64,000 nt of DNA from DASUPK01 sp963795665 (GCA_963795665.1 CAWCIP010000013.1:62001-126000), one strand, 5' to 3'; counted from the first letter of the stretch, positions 31,568 to 44,663 are shown. Made by a program: numbers and translations. Notes: generated by a model from the sequence alone, not told the origin.

Positions 31568-32224
31568 TCAGACGACGGGGTTGTACGTGACGGTCTTGAT
31601 GGCCGGGGTGGGATCGACGTTGCCGGCGGGGTCGCGAGCCCGAACTCGGAAGATGCGACGCCCCGGGCGGATGTGCCACGTGCGCTGCCCCGGGAGGCAG
31701 CGGCCCCAGCGGGTCCAGTTGCACTCGAAGGTCGTGTAGGGCTCGTCACTGCTGAACACCGGGGTCACCGTCCCCTTGGCCCGATTGAAATGGAGCCGCC
31801 TGATGAGGGTGTGCGGCGGGCGCGAGTCCTCGACGTAGGTGATCGGTGCCGAACACGACGAGACGTTGCTCGAGGCGTCCTCCGCGGTCGCGCTGAGGGT
31901 CGTCGTCGAATCGTCCGGGACCTGGACCTGGAGGCCCGGTGAGGCGAAACTCGCCGCGGAGCCAGGCGGATACGGGGGGCCGGAGCAGTTCGCATCGGGG
32001 TAGAGGCTGACCGTCGATCCGGCCTCGGCGGTGCCGAAGACGAGGACGCTGTTCGCGTTGGCCGGCGAGGCCGGATTGGTTCCGCTCAGCACCGGCGGCG
32101 GCGGCGCTGCGACCGCGGGTGTCGCGAGCAACGAGCTCAGCGCGCAGGCGGATACGAGGGCAGGCAACGCCCTTCGCATCCGCTTTTTGCCCCATGGAGA
32201 AGCCATCCGTGGCCTGCCGCGCAC
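31568..32224 (-). CDS. secreted Ig-like domain protein
   Basis: A 218-residue exported protein. A long basic n-region precedes the signal core (ALVSACALSSLLATPAVA), cut near AVAA. The mature chain holds two beta-sandwich repeats: one around residues 45-130 (SVLVFGTAEAGSTVSLYPD) and one at 140-215 ending FRVRARDPAGNVDPTPA, typical of bacterial Ig-like domains. It has paired Cys in each domain. Start uncertain: ATG at 32206 or 32179 would give a more usual signal peptide. Ligand unknown. Confidence 0.72.
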   Translation of the reverse strand: MRGRPRMASPWGKKRMRRALPALVSACALSSLLATPAVAAPPPPVLSGTNPASPANANSVLVFGTAEAGSTVSLYPDANCSGPPYPPGSAASFASPGLQVQVPDDSTTTLSATAEDASSNVSSCSAPITYVEDSRPPHTLIRRLHFNRAKGTVTPVFSSDEPYTTFECNWTRWGRCLPGQRTWHIRPGRRIFRVRARDPAGNVDPTPAIKTVTYNPVV

Positions 32225-32279
32225 ACGCGGCCTAACCCTCTTCGGCTGAATCGGGGAAATCCCTTAGCTGAAGGCGTCC

Positions 32280-35246
<2,967 letters not shown>

Positions 35247-35247
<1 letters not shown>

Positions 35248-36467
35248 TACGTCGATGATAGGAGCCGAACGGACGTTCCCCGCTCGGGCACGCTCAGGTG
35301 ACGGCGACCGAGCCAGGTCGCGCCCAGTGTCACCAGGCCACCGGCGAAGGCCACCGCCAAGCCCGCGTGGGGACTTGCCTCCGTGACGGCTACACCCGCC
35401 AGGGCATTCCCGATCGCCGCGCCGCCGACGATCGCGGTCAACACCCATCCGGTCGCCTCGGCGGCCGAGCCCACGGGCGCCAGCGAATCGAGCAGCAGGT
35501 AGATCAGCGAGATCGCCGGCGCCAAGGCCAGGCCGCTGAGCGCCATCAGCGGAAACGCGGTTCCCAGCGACGGGATGGCGACGAGGGGAGCAAAGCTGAG
35601 GGCGAAGACCAGTGCGACGGCGGGCAGCCGCTCCCCGGGCGGGCTTCGCCAGCTGCGCGCGCCGTACCAGAGACCTCCGGCGGTGCTCGCGAGCGCCTGG
35701 ACGGCGATCAGGGTTCCGCCAAGCTCCGCCGCCCCGTGCGCGGACGCGAACGCCGTGATCGCCAGCTCGGCGGCTCCGACCGCAATACCGACGCCGAGGG
35801 CCGCGCCCATCAGCACCCAGACCGCCGCCGCTCGCAACGGTCCAATCCGGCGGTGCTCGGCCGGCGCCCCGCGCCAGGTCCGCGATGCGCGTGACGAGGC
35901 GAACACAGTGGACCCCAGTAGCGACAGAGCGATGCAGACCGACAACGAGGCCGTCGGCGAGGCAACGGCGATCACGCCCGCGGCGATCAGGGGGCCCACG
36001 ATGAACGCAACGTCGATCGCGACCGCGTCCAGCGCAAACGCCGCCTGACGGAGGTCGCTCTGCGGGACGAGATTCGACCAGAGCGTCCGCATGGCGGTGC
36101 CGGTTGGGACGGTGCCCAGTCCGGCGAAGGCAGCGGCGACACAGAGCGCCGCAACCGACGCCCCGCCGTGGGCGAGCAGGATCAGGACGGTGAATCCCGC
36201 CGCGGTGATCGCCGTCGTCGCCAGGATCACTCGCGTTTGCCCGATCCGGTCCATCACCCTCCCCTGGACCGGCAGAGAGAGCGCGGCGGCGATCGAGTAG
36301 GTCGCCATCACGGCGCCCGCTGCCGCAAAGGAGCCGGTCGCACCGTGCACGAGCAGCACCGTCGAGAGCGGTTCGGCTGCGATCGAGAGACGGCCGATCA
36401 CAACGCCGGTGAGTGGCTGCCTGACTCCGGGGGCGCCGAGTACGCGCTTGTAGGCCTCGGGGAACAT
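35247..36467 (-). CDS. MFS transporter
   Basis: A 406-residue major facilitator with about 12 helices. The loop 2-3 motif region reads GRVMDRIGQTRVIL, a variant of the usual GxLaDrxGrr motif. The cytoplasmic mid-loop is short (RASRTWRGAPAEHR). The substrate cannot be told. The stop codon shares a base with the uvrA start, and the gene shares a back-to-back promoter with the VOC gene. Confidence 0.87.
35255..35260 (-). promoter_or_regulatory. -10 element TATCAT, leaderless promoter of uvrA
   Basis: Minus-strand TATCAT, 4 of 6 to consensus with T1, A2 and T6 present, 7 bases before GTG 35247; lies within the 3' end of the MFS gene. Confidence 0.5.
35266..35279. promoter_or_regulatory. putative LexA (SOS) box upstream of uvrA
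   Basis: CGAACGGACGTTCC matches the actinobacterial SOS box CGAAC-RNRY-GTTCG at all defined positions but the last. It begins 5 bases beyond the -10 element, where LexA would block RNA polymerase. It overlaps the coding end of the MFS gene. Confidence 0.6.
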
Positions 36468-36475
36468 GTGAGGCC

Positions 36476-36485
36476 AGGTTAAGCT
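36476..36485. promoter_or_regulatory. overlapping back-to-back -10 elements (bidirectional promoter)
   Basis: AGGTTAAGCT reads TAAGCT on the plus strand (8 bases before the VOC ATG) and TAACCT on the minus strand (8 bases before the MFS ATG). The two -10 elements share the central TTAA, so one near-palindrome could serve both genes. Confidence 0.5.
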
Positions 36486-36493
36486 CGGCCCTG

Positions 36494-36937
36494 ATGAACG
36501 GGAGGCCGCCAGTCAGCGGGATCTCGGAGCTCGTCCTCGAGGTGGACGACCTCCAGGCCGCTCGGTGCTTCTACCGAGACGTGCTCGGCTTCGAGGAGAC
36601 GCTCTATGGCGAGGGCGCGGAGGGTCGCTACTGGTACCTGGTCGGCGAGACGGCCAGGCTCGGGCTGTGGACCGAGCAGGTTGGGCTCGCGGGTGGACGG
36701 GGCGGCGCGCACGTCCACTTCGCGTTCAGCGTCGACGACCGGGAGATCGACCCCCTCAAGGAGCGGATCGAACGCGCCGGCGCGGAGGTCGAGGGGCCGA
36801 TTCAGCTCGGCCCCGGCCGGGCGATCTACGTCACAGACCCGGACGGCAACGTCGTCGAGTTCTGGAGCCAGGATCTGGCCGAGTACACGAAGGGCGCCCG
36901 CGCCGGCGGCGGCCCGGGGACCTTCCGCCGCGGATGA
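36494..36937 (+). CDS. VOC-family (glyoxalase/dioxygenase fold) protein
   Basis: A 147-residue protein with two beta-alpha-beta-beta-beta modules: ISELVLEVDDLQAARCFYRDVLGF in the first and HVHFAFSVDD ... RAIYVTDPDGNVVEFW in the second. Possible metal ligands include His in AHVHFAF and Glu in VVEFW, as in bleomycin-resistance, fosfomycin and glyoxalase relatives. Substrate unknown. It overlaps the next gene as ATGA, and the C-terminal tail is Gly-rich. Confidence 0.87.
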   Translation: MNGRPPVSGISELVLEVDDLQAARCFYRDVLGFEETLYGEGAEGRYWYLVGETARLGLWTEQVGLAGGRGGAHVHFAFSVDDREIDPLKERIERAGAEVEGPIQLGPGRAIYVTDPDGNVVEFWSQDLAEYTKGARAGGGPGTFRRG

Positions 36938-37953
36938 ACGAAGCACCCAGAGGCTTAACCAGGAAGCAGCTGCTGATCGGCCTGGCCTTCGCGGCGGCGT
37001 CCCTCGGCGCGCTCTACATCGTCCTGCCGAACATCGCCGGCCTGGGCGACACCTGGAGGCGGCTCGATCGCGGCGAGCCCGGGTGGCTGACGGCCGGCCT
37101 GATTCTCGAGATCGCCTCCTTCTTCTGTTACGTCGCGCTCTTCCGGGGCGTGATCGGGCATGAGGCAGGGATCGGCTGGGCCCAGAGCTATCGCATCACG
37201 CTGGCGAGCCTGGCCGCGACCAGGCTGCTCGCGGCGGGCGGGATCGGCGGCATCGCGCTGACGGCCTGGGCGCTGCGGCGCGACGGACTGTCCGCTCCGC
37301 TGGTGGCGCTCCGCATGGCGACGATGCTGGTGCTCCTCTACACCGTCTACATGGGTGCGGTCCTGCTGACCGGCCTGGGCCTGCGGAGCGGGATCCTCTC
37401 CGGGCCGAGTCCCGTGGCATTCACCCTCATTCCCGCCATCGTCGCGGGGCTGATCATCGTCGCCGCCCTGCTGATCGGGTACTTCGGCGGAGAGCTGCAC
37501 GAGACCACGGAGCGCCTCCGCGATCCGAGCAGGCGCAACCGCTGGCGGGCTGCCCTGGCGACGGTTCCGAACACCCTCGCGGGCGGGGTGCGCGGCACGA
37601 TCGCGATCCTCAGGGAGCGCCCGGTGAACGGGCTCTCGGCGATCGGCTGGTGGGGATTCGACATCGCGGTCCTCTGGGCCTGCCTGCACGCCTTCGGCTC
37701 GCCGCCGCCCGCGGGCGTGATCGTCGCCTCCTACTTCATCGGGATGACCGCGAACCTGCTGCCGCTGCCGGGCGGCATCGGCGGCGTGGAGGGCGGCATG
37801 ATCGGCTCGCTGATCGCCTTCGGCGTGCCGGGGGGCCTGGCGATCGTCGCGGTGCTCTCCTACCGCGCCTTCGCCTTCTGGCTGCCGACGATCCCGGGCG
37901 CGATCGCCTACATCAGCATCCTGCGGCGCGAGCCCGCGGCGGCGACCGCCTAG
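36934..37953 (+). CDS. flippase-like (UPF0104/LPG synthase membrane domain) protein
   Basis: A 339-residue membrane protein with about eight helices, of the family related to the membrane part of lysylphosphatidylglycerol synthase. Family marks are SLAATRLLAAGGIGGIALTAWAL and MTANLLPLPGGIGGVEGGMIGSL. These proteins are thought to move or modify lipid-linked molecules. Translationally coupled to the VOC gene. Function inferred from family only. Confidence 0.87.
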   Translation: MNEAPRGLTRKQLLIGLAFAAASLGALYIVLPNIAGLGDTWRRLDRGEPGWLTAGLILEIASFFCYVALFRGVIGHEAGIGWAQSYRITLASLAATRLLAAGGIGGIALTAWALRRDGLSAPLVALRMATMLVLLYTVYMGAVLLTGLGLRSGILSGPSPVAFTLIPAIVAGLIIVAALLIGYFGGELHETTERLRDPSRRNRWRAALATVPNTLAGGVRGTIAILRERPVNGLSAIGWWGFDIAVLWACLHAFGSPPPAGVIVASYFIGMTANLLPLPGGIGGVEGGMIGSLIAFGVPGGLAIVAVLSYRAFAFWLPTIPGAIAYISILRREPAAATA

Positions 37954-38050
37954 AAGCCCTCAGGCACGCCATTTGGCCGCCTGTACTACTCCTGTCCAAT
38001 TCCGCCTGGACGCTTGAGGACGCTGTGCGAGCGCCGATTAGCCACGCAAG

Positions 38051-39379
38051 ATGGCTGGTCAGCTCGCTCACAAGCGCTTCGGGTTCGCGCCGCTTCTCGG
38101 GGTGGCGCTGTTGCTCGCCGCCCTGTTGTCGGTCTCGCTGCCCTCGCGCGCGAAAGCCGTCGAGCCGGGTGTGGTCAGCGATCTCTCCTGGGGCATCTCC
38201 GCCGCCGACAAGCAGAAGACGAGTGCCGCGATGGTCGATGCGGGGGTTCGCTGGACCAGGATCGGACTCGGCTGGCGCAACCTCGAGCCCAGCAAGGGCT
38301 CGTACTCGAGCTACTACCTGGCGGACGAGGACGCTGCGGTGAAGGCCGCGACCGACGCCGGAGCGAAGATCATCGTCGACGTGCTGGAGTCGCCGCAGTG
38401 GGCGAGTGACTCCACCAACAAGTACGCGGCCCCGAAGGACCCGCAGGACCTCGCCAACTTCATGAGCTTCATTGCCAACCGATACAAGGGCAAGGTCGCC
38501 GCCTACGAGATCTGGAACGAGGAAAACGGCAGCCGCTTCTGGCCATCCGGGCCCAACGCCGCCGCGTACACCCAGATGCTGAAGGCCGCATATCCCGCGA
38601 TCAAGGCCGCTGACTCCTCTGCGCAGGTCGTCTTCGGAGGCCTCGCCAACGCGGACTATCACTACGTCGAGCAGGCGTACGCGGCGGGGGCGAAGGGCTA
38701 CTTCGACGTCATGGGCGTCCATCCGTACACCTGCAACTCGCCGACCGACTACTGGTACGTCAACGCCAACGAGCAGTGGGTCGGCGGTGACGGCGGCTAC
38801 GCGCCGAAGACGGGCGAGCGGATGACGATGTACTCCTACCTCGGCTACCGCGAGGTCCACAAGTCGATGGTGGCCGCCGGGGACAACAAGCCGATCTGGT
38901 TCACGGAGATGGGCTGGTCATCCGCCAACGCGGGCTGCGCCGTCAGCGAGCAGACCCAGGCCAGCTATCTGACGCAGGAGTACCAGATCGCGGGGCAGGA
39001 CCCGTACGTACAGGTGGCCCTCTGGTACAACTTCCGCGAGGACTACTGGAGCACAGGATCCTCCGACTGGGACGGCGGCTTCGGGTTGATGCGCAAGGAC
39101 TTCACCCCGAAGCCTGCGTATTACGCCTTCCGTGACTTGGCGAAGGGAACCGGTTCCTCCACCCCGCCCCCCGCGGATCCCCCGCCGCCGCCGAGCTCTC
39201 CGCCGACCGGATCGCCCCCCTCCGCCATGACCACCCCCCCGGCATCCCCGGGCTCGACCACCTCCCCGGGCTCGACGAGCACAGCGAGCCCGCCCGCGAC
39301 TTCGACCGACGGCAAGAAGCACAAGAAGAAGAAAAAGCGCGCCAGGAAGGCCAGGCGGGCTAGCGAGCGGCGCGGCTAA
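38051..39379 (+). CDS. secreted clan GH-A glycoside hydrolase with polybasic tail
   Basis: A 442-residue exported enzyme: signal peptide 1-36, TIM-barrel domain 40-345 with acid/base Glu157 in EIWNEENG and nucleophile Glu286 in WFTEMGW, both after beta strands 4 and 7 as in GH5/GH39 enzymes. A Pro/Ser/Thr linker (350-420) leads to a Lys-rich end (KKHKKKKKRARKARRASE) that may bind anionic cell-wall polymers. Polysaccharide target unknown. Its stop overlaps the convergent coiled-coil gene by 20 bases. Confidence 0.87.
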   Translation: MAGQLAHKRFGFAPLLGVALLLAALLSVSLPSRAKAVEPGVVSDLSWGISAADKQKTSAAMVDAGVRWTRIGLGWRNLEPSKGSYSSYYLADEDAAVKAATDAGAKIIVDVLESPQWASDSTNKYAAPKDPQDLANFMSFIANRYKGKVAAYEIWNEENGSRFWPSGPNAAAYTQMLKAAYPAIKAADSSAQVVFGGLANADYHYVEQAYAAGAKGYFDVMGVHPYTCNSPTDYWYVNANEQWVGGDGGYAPKTGERMTMYSYLGYREVHKSMVAAGDNKPIWFTEMGWSSANAGCAVSEQTQASYLTQEYQIAGQDPYVQVALWYNFREDYWSTGSSDWDGGFGLMRKDFTPKPAYYAFRDLAKGTGSSTPPPADPPPPPSSPPTGSPPSAMTTPPASPGSTTSPGSTSTASPPATSTDGKKHKKKKKRARKARRASERRG

Positions 39380-39869
39380 GGACGTCGTCCAGCAGAGCTG
39401 AGCGGTCCGCGGCGCCGAACCTCTCGCCCAGCTCGGCCTCGATCTCGGCGCGGTCCTTTCCTTCGACCGCCAGCTTCATCGCCACCAGTCGCTCGGCGGC
39501 GTCGTCTCCGTTGGCCGCGGGAGGAGACGCAGGCGCCTCGGAGGGAGCCGGGCTCGCGGGCTCCGGCAGCGGCTCGGGCTCCGCCGGGACGCTCTCCGCA
39601 CCGGGAATCGCGGCCGTGGCAGCGGCGGCCAACGTGCCGCCGAGCTCGTCGAGCGCCCTCTTGGCGGCCTCGATCTGGCCGCGGGCGTCCGCCTCGGCGC
39701 GCTCTCGGATCTGCGACGCCTCGGCCTCGGCCTGCTCGCGGATGCTCGCGGCCTTTGCCTCCGCCTCGCGGAGGATCTCGCCGGCCCGGTCCTCCGCCTC
39801 GGCGACCACGCGCCGGACGGCCTCCGCGGCCTTCGCGGCGAGGTCGTCGGCGTATTGCCCAGCGCCCAT
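39360..39869 (-). CDS. coiled-coil protein
   Basis: A 169-residue protein: a continuous helix at 5-80 rich in Ala, Glu and Arg (AEAKAASIREQAEAEASQIR, resembling the stalk of ATP synthase b subunits or DivIVA-type proteins), a Pro-rich linker (90-120), and a C-terminal helical module (ERLVAMKLAVEGKDRAEIEAEL) resembling a short membrane-remote binding domain. No hydrophobic anchor. Its ATG overlaps the ATG of the divergent exporter. Function unknown. Confidence 0.78.
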   Translation of the reverse strand: MGAGQYADDLAAKAAEAVRRVVAEAEDRAGEILREAEAKAASIREQAEAEASQIRERAEADARGQIEAAKRALDELGGTLAAAATAAIPGAESVPAEPEPLPEPASPAPSEAPASPPAANGDDAAERLVAMKLAVEGKDRAEIEAELGERFGAADRSALLDDVLSRAAR

Positions 39870-41532
39870 GTCCGAAAGCGTAGTAGGGCGTAGGCTGCGC
39901 TGGCGCCACCTGCCTCCACCGTGGACTCGACCGAAGCCCGAAGCGTCCGACTCGCAGGCCTCAACCACCCCCCAGCGGGCTGGCTGGGTGCTCGCATCGC
40001 TGATCGCGGTCGCGACCGTCGCGAACCTGGGGCTTGCGGTCGCCAACGTTGCTCTGCCCGACATCGGCCAGCATTTCGATGCTTCGCAGACCGATCTCAA
40101 CCTGGTCGCGATCGCCTACTCCCTCGGGCTCGCCTGCTCCGTTCTCTACTTCGGCGCGGTGGGCGATCGCTACGGCCGCAAGGGAATCCTGCTCGTGGGC
40201 ATGGCCCTGACGATCCCGGCCGACCTCGTCGCGGCCTTCGCTCCCTCGATCGGCGTGCTCTTCGCGGCGCGGATCGTCGGCGGCCTCGCGGCGGGGATGG
40301 CCTACCCGACCACCCTGGCGCTGATCACGGCGCTCTGGTCAGGCCCGGCCAGGACGAAGTCGATCGCGCTCTGGGCTGCGACCGGAGGCGCGCTCACGGC
40401 GCTCGGCCCCCTGCTCTCCGGCATCCTGCTCCAGCACTTCTCGTGGGGATCCCCGTTCCTGCTCACCCTCCCGTTCGCCGGGCTCGCCCTGTTCATGGCG
40501 CTGAGGTTCATCCCCGCCAACGTCAACGAGACCACGGAGCCGGTCGACCATCCCGGCGGCGTGCTCACGATCTTCCTGGTCGGCGCCTTCATCATGGGCA
40601 TCAACTTCGTCGTGGTCCCGGGCAAGGGGTCACTGGCAATCGGGTTGTTCGCGGTGTCCGCAGCCGCCCTGGTCGCCTTCTTCATCAGGGAGCGGCGCGC
40701 GGGCAATCCCCTCTACGACCTCCACGTGGCGTCTCGGCGCACGTTCTGGGTGGCCGCGGTCGCGGGGATCATCGTCTTCGGCTCACTGATGGGGTCGATG
40801 TACATCGGGCAGCAGTTCCTCCAGAACGTCCTCGGCTACTCGACCGTCGGTGCCGGAGCCGCGATCCTGCCGGCCGCCGTCTGCATGGTGCTCGTGGCGC
40901 CCCGCTCGGCCAACCTCGTCGAGTCCAGGGGGGCCAGAGTGACCCTGCTCCTGGGCTACGTCTTCGTGCTGCTCGGCTTCCTCACCATGCTGCTCGTCTG
41001 GAAGGAGGGCATCCCGTACTGGAAGGTGGGACTGGGCTACGCCTTCGTCGGGATCGGCGTGGGCCTTGCCGGCACTCCCGCATCGCACTCTCTGACCGGG
41101 TCGGTCCCGGTAACCCGAGCCGGCATGGCGTCGGGGACCGCCGACCTCCAGCGCGACCTGGGCGGCGCGATCCTGCAGTCGATCATGGGGGCGTTCCTGA
41201 CGGCGGGTTATGCGGCCGCCGCCTCGGCTGCCATCGCCGCCTCGGGCAAGAAAGTGTCCGACAACGTCCAGAGCGAGCTGACGAAGTCGTTCTCGAGCGC
41301 GGCCGACGCGGCCAAGCAATACCCGCCGTCGATCCAGCAGAACATCGCCGCCGCGGCCAAGACATCGTTCCTCCACGGCGATCAGGGGGCCTACCTGGCC
41401 GGGATCGTCGCCGTCCTGCTCGGAGCCGTGGTGGTCTTCTTCCTCTTCCCCAAGAACCAGGAGGAGCGGCAGATGCTCGCCGAGTTCGCGGCCGAGGACG
41501 CGGCCGCCGCGAAGGGCAAGGCCTCGGCCTAG
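39868..41532 (+). CDS. DHA2-type MFS drug exporter
   Basis: A 554-residue 14-helix exporter of the EmrB/QacA type: AVANVALPDIGQHFDAS in helix 1, GAVGDRYGRKGILL in loop 2-3, and MASGTADLQRDLGGAILQSIMG near the end. A large loop (GKKVSDNVQSEL...) follows helix 13. The N terminus is uncertain: from ATG 39868 it is unusual (WRHLPPPWTRP), while GTG 39921 in another frame would fit if one G of GGG at 39988-39990 were extra. Followed 3 bases later by a second exporter of the same family. Confidence 0.87.
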   Translation: MSESVVGRRLRWRHLPPPWTRPKPEASDSQASTTPQRAGWVLASLIAVATVANLGLAVANVALPDIGQHFDASQTDLNLVAIAYSLGLACSVLYFGAVGDRYGRKGILLVGMALTIPADLVAAFAPSIGVLFAARIVGGLAAGMAYPTTLALITALWSGPARTKSIALWAATGGALTALGPLLSGILLQHFSWGSPFLLTLPFAGLALFMALRFIPANVNETTEPVDHPGGVLTIFLVGAFIMGINFVVVPGKGSLAIGLFAVSAAALVAFFIRERRAGNPLYDLHVASRRTFWVAAVAGIIVFGSLMGSMYIGQQFLQNVLGYSTVGAGAAILPAAVCMVLVAPRSANLVESRGARVTLLLGYVFVLLGFLTMLLVWKEGIPYWKVGLGYAFVGIGVGLAGTPASHSLTGSVPVTRAGMASGTADLQRDLGGAILQSIMGAFLTAGYAAAASAAIAASGKKVSDNVQSELTKSFSSAADAAKQYPPSIQQNIAAAAKTSFLHGDQGAYLAGIVAVLLGAVVVFFLFPKNQEERQMLAEFAAEDAAAAKGKASA

Positions 41533-41535
41533 GCC

Positions 41536-43172
41536 ATGCGCAAGTGGATCCCCATCATCATCCTCGCCTCGGGTCAGTTCGTGATGACGCTCGACACGAG
41601 CGTGATGAACGTCTCGATCTCCCAGATCACGGCCGACCTCAACACGTCGATCCAGGGAGTGCAGGCCGCGATCACGCTGTACGCGCTGGTGATGGCCGCC
41701 CTGATGCTCACCGGCGCCAAGCTCGGCGACATCTACGGGCGCAACCAGATGTTCGCGATCGGGCTGGCCGTCTACGGCACCGGCTCGATGATCACGGCCC
41801 TGAGCCCGAATCTCACCGTTCTGCTCGTGGGCTGGTCGGGGATCGAGGGGCTCGGGGCGATCATGGTGATCCCCGGGATCGCCGCTCTCACCGCCGCCAA
41901 CTACGAGGGCAAGGACCGGGCCGTCGCCTACGCGCTGATCGGCGGCATCACCGCGGTCGCAGTCGCGGCGGGCCCGCTGATCGGCGGCTGGGTGACGACC
42001 AACGCCAGCTGGCGCTACGTGTTCGCGGGAGAGACGGTGATCGTGACCGTGATCATCCTGGTGCGGGGACGGATCGCCCAGGCGCCGAAGGCCGAGCGCC
42101 CCCCGAAGATGGACGTCAGTCGGGTCGGTGCTCTCAGTCGCCGGCCTGGGACTGGCCGTCTTCGGGATCCTGATGGGCAGCAAGTGGGGATTCGTGAAGC
42201 CGCTCGGCGGCGCCGACGATCAACGGAAACGAGATCACCCCGCTCGGCTTCTCGGTGGTGCCCTTCATGGTCCTGGCCGGGCTGGGGATACTGGCCGGAT
42301 TCGTCCACTGGGAGGAGCGCAGGCACCGCCTGGGCCTCGACCGCCTTCTCGACACAGCCCTGCTGAAGATCACGCAGCTTCGCGCCGGGCTCACCACTCT
42401 GATGGGCCAGCAGCTGGTGCTGATGGGGCTCTTCTTCGTCGTCCCGGTCTATCTGCAGGTCGTGGTCGGGCTGGATGCGTTCGAGACGGGCAAGCGGCTG
42501 CTTCCCCTCTCCGTGGCGATGCTGGTCTTCGCGATGGCCGGCCCCAAGGTCGCGGGGAGGCGCTCGCCGAGGACAGTCGCGCAGGCGGGCCTGATCCTGA
42601 TCAGCGCCGGGGCCGTGGTGATGCTCGCAACGCTCGACGTCAACCTCAACGACACCGGGTTCAAGATCGCCATGGTCCTGGTCGGGGCCGGCGGGGGGTT
42701 CCTCGCCTCCCAGCTCGGCAACGTGATCATGTCGTCGACCGACCCGTCCAAGGCCAGCGAGACCGGCGGCCTGCAGGGGACGGCCCTCAACCTCGGCGCT
42801 TCGCTCGGCACCGCCCTGATCGGCGCGATCCTGATCCTCAACCTGATCAACGGGTTCAACGACAACATCGCCGACAACCCGCAGGTGCCCGCCCAGGCCC
42901 GCGAGACGATCGCCAACAACACGGAGGAGGGCATCGACATCGTGCCGGCCGCCCAGGTCGAGCAACAGGCGCTCTCGAAGGGCCTCTCGGAGGACCAGGC
43001 GAAGGCGGTGGCGGCCGACTACGGCGATGCCCAGCTCGACGCGCTCCGTATCTCCGTCGGCGCTGTCGCGGCCATCGCGCTGCTCTCCCTCTGGTTCACG
43101 AGGAAGCTGCCGACCTCCGCCGTCGCGCCCGCCACCGAGCCGGACAGCGCCGCGCCGACGGCTCCCGCCTGA
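41536..43172 (+). pseudogene. second DHA2-type MFS exporter, frame broken twice
   Basis: Three overlapping frames reconstruct one exporter of about 544 residues: GQFVMTLDTSVMNVSISQI in helix 1, AKLGDIYGRNQMF in loop 2-3, later GLQGTALNLGASLGTALIG. Deleting A42118 (giving DVVGSVLSVAG) and one base near 42215 (giving ATINGNEITPLGF) restores continuity. Both changes are single insertions. Pairing with the upstream exporter suggests a joint efflux function or duplication. Likely intact in nature. Confidence 0.8.
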
Positions 43173-43223
43173 CCCGTTCGGCCCAGCGGCAGGAAAGCGG
43201 GACGCCGGCCCGAACCGTCGGAA

Positions 43224-43971
43224 GTGGCCCGAAATCCCCGCGAGGGGCGAGAGAAGAGGCGGCCGCTCGGATTGTCGCGGCAAGCCGGGCGAGCGCTGGG
43301 GACAGTTCGCCGAGAGGGTCGCGAACGCCTTCGGACTTGTCCTGCTCCTGGTGCTGGCCACCTATGCCCTTGGCTCATTGACTGGGTTCCATGGCTGGAC
43401 CGCGGTGCTCACGATCCTGGTCGCCGGGCTGGCCGGCGTCGTCGGGCTCGCCGGATCGGGCGTGCGCCCGACCGTTGTCCGCGGGGCGGGGATCCTCGCG
43501 CTGGCGGCGGTGATTCTCGCCGTGCTGGCCGAGCTCGTCGACAACATCCACCTGCTCGGTGCCAGCTCGTTCGTCGATCGTCAGCCTCCTGCTGCTCGCG
43601 GCGGGGGCGATCCTGCGAGACCGTCCTGATTGGAGACCGAGGTGGGATTTCGCACGATCCTCGGCGCGATCAGCGTCTACACGATCCTGGGACTCCTCTT
43701 CAGCTTCCTCTACGCGGCGCTGGACCGGGTGGAGTCAACCCCGTTCTTCGGCTCCGGCGTCTCCGTCAAGGGCGGCGACTTCCTCTTCTTCAGCTTCACG
43801 ACGCTGACCACCACCGGCTACGGAAACCTCGTTCCGGCGGGGCAGCCGGGCAAGATGTTCGCCGGGGTGGAGATGCTGATGGGCCAGATCTTCCTGGTCA
43901 CCCTCGTTGCCGGGCTGGTCAGCCTCTGGCGCCCCGGATTGCTGGCGCGCGAGCGAAAGCGCTCCGGCTAG
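43224..43971 (+). pseudogene. potassium-channel-like membrane protein, frame broken
   Basis: Pieces in successive frames make one protein: four hydrophobic segments at the start (LVLLLVLATYALGSL, ILALAAVILAVLAELV, SLLLLAAGAIL) and the pore region LFFSFTTLTTTGYGNLVPAG, with the K+ filter TTGYGN, and the last helix LFLVTLVAG-like. Frame repairs are needed near 43570 (TT to T), 43615-43620 and 43632 (GG to G), and possibly near 43280. No cytoplasmic RCK domain follows. The start at GTG 43224 is tentative. Confidence 0.65.
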
Positions 43972-44036
43972 ATCCAATGCCGCTGGGCCGCCTCGGTCTG
44001 CCATAGGATCGTGCCCCGTCACTGAAAGGTCGCGAC

Positions 44037-44663
44037 TTGTCCTCGACCACGACGCAGCTCCAGATCGTTCCGCTGTCCCTGATCATGGTGATGGGGCCGC
44101 AGATCCTGACGGCCATCTTCCTGGTGACGAGCAGGGAGCCCGTCAAGAACTCGAGCGCGATGATTCTCGGTGTAGTGATCGCGGCCTCGGTCAGCGTCCT
44201 GATCTGGTTCGGGCTCTACGAGATCCTCAACATCAAGCCCCCGTCGGGATCGGGGCCGAGCACCGCGGACTATGTCGTCGCCGGCCTGCTCGCGCTCGCC
44301 GGCATTCACACGTTCCTGGGCCGAAAGAACGCCTCGGTCCCGAAGTGGATGAGCGCCCTTCAGACGGCCGAGCCGAAGCGCGCCTTCGGCCTCGGGTTCC
44401 TGCTCATCCTGCTGATGCCCACCGACATCGTCGCGGTGATCTCGACCGTCCACTGGCTCCACAACGGCCACCTGAACCTGTTGCACGCGTGGCCGCTCGT
44501 GGCCGCCACCACGCTGTTGATGGCGCTGCCGATCCTCGGCTATCTGCTGCTCGGGCACCGCGCACGAGATGCGATGCCGGGAATCCGTGACTGGCTGACC
44601 AGCAATGCCTGGCTGGTCAACCTCATCGTGATCGTCTACTTCATCTACCAGCTGCTCAAATAG
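44037..44663 (+). CDS. GAP-family (Sap-like) membrane protein
   Basis: A 208-residue protein with six helices. Motifs PLSLIMVMGPQILTAIFLVTS and GFLLILLMPTDIVAVIST are those of GAP/Sap proteins, linked in mycobacteria to transport of sulfolipid and glycopeptidolipid. TTG start with AAAGG Shine-Dalgarno; a TAGGAT -10 at 44004-44009 gives a leader of about 20 bases. Convergent with the peroxidase gene. The substrate here is unknown. Confidence 0.83.
   Translation: MSSTTTQLQIVPLSLIMVMGPQILTAIFLVTSREPVKNSSAMILGVVIAASVSVLIWFGLYEILNIKPPSGSGPSTADYVVAGLLALAGIHTFLGRKNASVPKWMSALQTAEPKRAFGLGFLLILLMPTDIVAVISTVHWLHNGHLNLLHAWPLVAATTLLMALPILGYLLLGHRARDAMPGIRDWLTSNAWLVNLIVIVYFIYQLLK

Noticed and set aside
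39921..42173. 750-residue plus-strand frame across both DHA2 exporters
   Set aside because: Mostly Arg/Gly/Asp-rich shadow translation. Only its first 25 residues might be genuine N terminus of the first exporter if one base at 39988-39990 is extra.
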